From: Acidimicrobiia bacterium
Lineage (GTDB): Bacteria > Actinomycetota > Acidimicrobiia > Acidimicrobiales > Bin134
NCBI GenBank assembly: GCA_022825005.1
Contig: JAJDYU010000072.1
Location: 1-43,772 of the forward strand
Length of the DNA stretch: 43,772 bases
Direction: 5' to 3'
This document shows, piece after piece, positions 41,485 to 43,772 of the stretch; position 1 is the first letter of the stretch; each line of letters begins with the position of its first letter. The translations under genes and the position numbers were made by a program. The notes beneath the pieces were generated by a model. That model saw only the letters and a list, made by a program, of their open reading frames with translations, did no database searches and was not told where the DNA came from.

Positions 41485-42651
41485 ATGACCGCTGCGCGAG
41501 ATCAGATCCGAGTTATTGACGTCGACACTCACCTAACTGAGCCCCACGACCTTTGGAGCAGCCGGGCCCCGGCGGACTACGTCGACCGGCTCCCGAAGGT
41601 GGCCGATGTGGACGGTCGGCCTCACTGGGTCCTCGACGGGGAGGTTCTGGGCTTCGCCACCGCCAGCGGGGTGGTGCGCCCCGACGGCTCCAAGGCCCTG
41701 GGCACCGACTTCATGGGCTGGACCATCGAGGAAGTCCATCCCGGCGCCTATGACATGGATGCCCGGGTGGAGGTCATGGACCAGATCGGCATCCACGCCC
41801 AGATCATTTACCCCAATCTGGCCGGCTTCGGCAGCCAGAAGTTCGGCCAGATCGAAGACGTGGAGCTCAAGCGGCTGTGCGTGTCGGTGTACAACGACGC
41901 CATGGCCGAGATCCAGGACAACTCCGGCGAGCGCCTGTTCCCGATGGGGCTGATCCCCTGGTGGGACATCGAGGGCTCGCTGGCCGAAGCTGAGCGCATT
42001 GTCGGCCTGGGCTTGCGAGGCATCGTGATGTGCAGCGATCCGCAGTTGCGAGGGCTGCCCGACCTGGGCGAAGAGGCGTGGCGGCCGCTGTGGGAGTTCT
42101 GCTGCGACCACGAGCTGCCGGTGAACTTCCACATCGGGGCCAGCGAGAGCTCGATGGGCTGGTTCGGCACCTCGCCTTGGCCGTCGCAGGGCGACGACGA
42201 AAAGCTGGCCATCGGCTCAGCCATGATGTATTTGACCAACGCCCGGGTGCTGGCCAACCTGATCTTCTCCGGTGTGTTGGAGCGCCACCCGACGCTCAAG
42301 ATCGTGTCGGTAGAGTCGGGCATCGGCTGGATCCCCTTCGTGCTGGAGTCGCTCGACTACCAGATGGACCAGCTAACCACCGAGGTGCAGTCCCAGTTCA
42401 GTCTGAGCCCAACCGAGTACTTCCGCCGACAGATGTACGGCTGCTACTGGTTCGAGGACCTCTCCCCCGACCTGCTCATCAACCAGATCGGCCCCGACAA
42501 CGTGCTGTTCGAGACCGATTTCCCCCACCCCACGTGCCTGTACCCCTTCGGCCTCGAAGAAGCCTCCAACGCCCTAGGCGATGTGGACGACGACGTGGCC
42601 CGCAAAGTGCTCCAAGACAACGCCGCCGAGCTCTACAAGATCGCGGTCTAG
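41485..42651 (+). CDS. Amidohydrolase-related protein (ACMSD-like family)
   Basis: A 388-residue TIM-barrel protein of the amidohydrolase 2 group, members of which hydrolyse or decarboxylate aromatic and cyclic acids. It has the N-terminal metal motif VIDVDTHLTEP, the mid-barrel VNFHIGAS, and the C-terminal FETDFPHPTCLYPFG with the catalytic Asp. The first in-frame start 34 codons upstream gives an implausible leader; ATG 41485 is used. The product ends 15 bases from the convergent 42667-43407 gene. Substrate unknown; the context suggests ring or side-chain catabolism. Confidence 0.87.
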   Translation: MTAARDQIRVIDVDTHLTEPHDLWSSRAPADYVDRLPKVADVDGRPHWVLDGEVLGFATASGVVRPDGSKALGTDFMGWTIEEVHPGAYDMDARVEVMDQIGIHAQIIYPNLAGFGSQKFGQIEDVELKRLCVSVYNDAMAEIQDNSGERLFPMGLIPWWDIEGSLAEAERIVGLGLRGIVMCSDPQLRGLPDLGEEAWRPLWEFCCDHELPVNFHIGASESSMGWFGTSPWPSQGDDEKLAIGSAMMYLTNARVLANLIFSGVLERHPTLKIVSVESGIGWIPFVLESLDYQMDQLTTEVQSQFSLSPTEYFRRQMYGCYWFEDLSPDLLINQIGPDNVLFETDFPHPTCLYPFGLEEASNALGDVDDDVARKVLQDNAAELYKIAV

Positions 42652-42666
42652 AGGCGGAAAGCTCGC

Positions 42667-43407
42667 CTAGAGATCCTCGTAGTCGATCCGATCGCTGCGG
42701 GCCGGTTGGCGGCCTGTTTTGAACGGGCACAGCGGGGCGTCTACCAGCAGGATTCGGTGCCGCCTTTCCACGAGGTCGTACACCGCGCTCTGCCACCGGG
42801 CCAGGCCCGGGTCGGTGCGCTGGGCCTTCTCGAAGTCGGCCCAGGCCTCCCAGGTGGGGATGGCCCACAGCAGGAAGGCCTCGTCGCCGGCCACCATGGC
42901 CGTTTCCCACGCCCCGGCCAGCTCCCAGCCAAAGGGCTCATGGGCGGCTATGGCGTCGGTGCGCACCTGCTCCAAGAACTCGGCTGACGTCCCCCGCTTG
43001 AGGCTCACCTGCTCGTGGGCGTAGCACTCGCCGGTGACGCCGTCGGCGCAGAGCTCCTCGATGGTCCGGGTCCAGGGGGCGGGCACCAGCAGCCGGTCGG
43101 TCCCCCTGCTGCGGTAGTTGGCCGCCTGGGCCCACCACTTGGCCAGTTTGGGGTCTTGGGCACCGGCACCCTGGCACTCGAGGCGGAATGAGGTGGCCAT
43201 GCCGTCCCAGCCGTCCTCCTCCCAGAGGTTCAGCACCTGGGGCCAGCCCCTTGTGGTGCCAACGATGGCCCACACCCCGTAACAGAGCTGATCGCGCTCG
43301 TCTTGAGCGATGGGAGACCAGTTGGCCGTCATGTGGTGCATGTAGTTGGCCCGGTTGTGGCCGATTATGTCGATGAACTCGTGGATGTAGAGCTTGTGGT
43401 TGGCCAC
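42667..43407 (-). CDS. Hypothetical protein, possible double dimeric alpha/beta-barrel (NIPSNAP-like)
   Basis: I do not recognise a named family. The 246-residue protein starts LYIHEFIDIIGHNRANYMHH and has two similar stretches rich in Trp: CYGVWAIVGTTRGWPQVLNL with a following WEEDGWDG, and FLLWAIPTWEAWADFEKAQR. This looks like two ferredoxin-like barrel halves, as in NIPSNAP or Dabb proteins, which bind or transform hydrophobic cyclic compounds. GTG 43407 with GGGAAGG upstream starts 2 bases after the enoyl-CoA hydratase stop, so they are translationally linked and probably functionally linked. Confidence 0.6.
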   Translation of the reverse strand: MANHKLYIHEFIDIIGHNRANYMHHMTANWSPIAQDERDQLCYGVWAIVGTTRGWPQVLNLWEEDGWDGMATSFRLECQGAGAQDPKLAKWWAQAANYRSRGTDRLLVPAPWTRTIEELCADGVTGECYAHEQVSLKRGTSAEFLEQVRTDAIAAHEPFGWELAGAWETAMVAGDEAFLLWAIPTWEAWADFEKAQRTDPGLARWQSAVYDLVERRHRILLVDAPLCPFKTGRQPARSDRIDYEDL

Positions 43408-43409
43408 GA

Positions 43410-43772
43410 TCAGCCTTCCCTACCCTGGCCGAAGTTGGGCGTGCGCTTGTTCAAGAAGGCGTCCACAGCCTCCCGGTGGTCGTCGGTGTCGAAGGTGATG
43501 GCCTCCAGTGCGAAGGCCAGGTCGTAGAGGCGGTTAACCCGGTCTTCCAGTTCCTTGTTGCACAGCCGCTTGTTGAACTCGATGGCATGGCGGGGACCGT
43601 TGGCCAGTCGCTGGGCCATGGCGGTGGCCGCAGCCAGCACCTCCTCGGCGGGCATCACGTGGTTCACCAGCCCGTAGCGCTCAGCTTGGGTGGCATCGAG
43701 CAGGTCGCCGGTCATCAGCATCTCCTTGGCCCGGTTGAGTCCCACCAGCAGTGGCCACAGCACCGCTCCCCC
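43410..43772 (-). CDS. Enoyl-CoA hydratase/isomerase, C-terminal part (cut by window edge)
   Basis: About 120 residues of a crotonase-fold enzyme remain: LNRAKEMLMTGDLLDATQAE, then RYGLVNHVMPAEEVLAAATA and the C-terminal FALEAITFDTDDHREAVDAF then LNKRTPNFG. This is the usual crotonase C-terminus. The oxyanion-hole region lies beyond the edge, so activity cannot be judged. It is the upstream partner of the 246-residue protein. Confidence 0.87.
   Translation of the reverse strand, partial: GGAVLWPLLVGLNRAKEMLMTGDLLDATQAERYGLVNHVMPAEEVLAAATAMAQRLANGPRHAIEFNKRLCNKELEDRVNRLYDLAFALEAITFDTDDHREAVDAFLNKRTPNFGQGREG

Overview
The window is 43.8 kb of high-GC bacterial chromosome, densely packed with short or overlapping gene junctions. 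Several traits point to an actinomycete-type bacterium. These are the archaeal-like ValS, the GTG-rich starts, a BldC-like protein in front of phoH, a mycothiol-isomerase-like DinB protein, and many starts that look leaderless (TANNNT 6-7 nt before the start codon). My best guess is class Acidimicrobiia; this is inference from gene style, with no search behind it.

Layout. 1-5370 (+): the end of an unknown gene, valS, then the molybdate transporter modABC with ATGA overlaps. 5449-9036 (+): class I ribonucleotide reductase nrdAB with its promoter. 9105-13275 (-): a two-component system (OmpR-type regulator plus sensor kinase) flanked by two paralogous Gly/Glu-rich secreted lipoproteins; both lipoprotein genes share a promoter architecture with 11-bp-period direct repeats, and both end in the same 13-bp-stem hairpin. 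13318-19409 (-): dnaG, a short PPDK-like protein lacking its ATP-grasp half, glyS, a hicAB toxin-antitoxin pair, recO. 19460-24111: uppS (-), dinG (+), era (-), smpB (+), and tmRNA, whose proteolysis tag I read as AKRGNQPSGNDRELLAA.

24112-28971 is a lower-GC accessory segment directly after tmRNA. It holds three MarR paralogs grouped around one soluble 798-residue protein that joins GAF, PAS, histidine kinase, receiver and winged-helix DNA-binding domains. Upstream of that gene lies a GTTATG-N5-GTTATG repeat with an 11-bp period, the form expected of an OmpR/PhoB-type operator, so it may control itself. 28972-32246 (-): bldC-like, phoH, ybeY, corC-like and an AlkA-type glycosylase, a tight RNA/DNA maintenance operon.

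32348-43772 is catabolic and transport in character. It holds a TauE/SafE permease preceded by a coupled mini-ORF that duplicates its own first codons, an acyl-CoA ligase, a CaiB/BaiF CoA-transferase, a branched-chain-type ABC system in which two permeases and one ATPase are one 1003-residue protein, a DinB-like protein, an amidohydrolase, an unfamiliar 246-residue protein and a truncated enoyl-CoA hydratase.

The two best candidates for undescribed systems are the lipoprotein/two-component locus (9.1-13.3 kb) and the MarR-triplet/hybrid-kinase locus (24.6-28.8 kb). All calls come from reading the sequence; no database comparison was possible.
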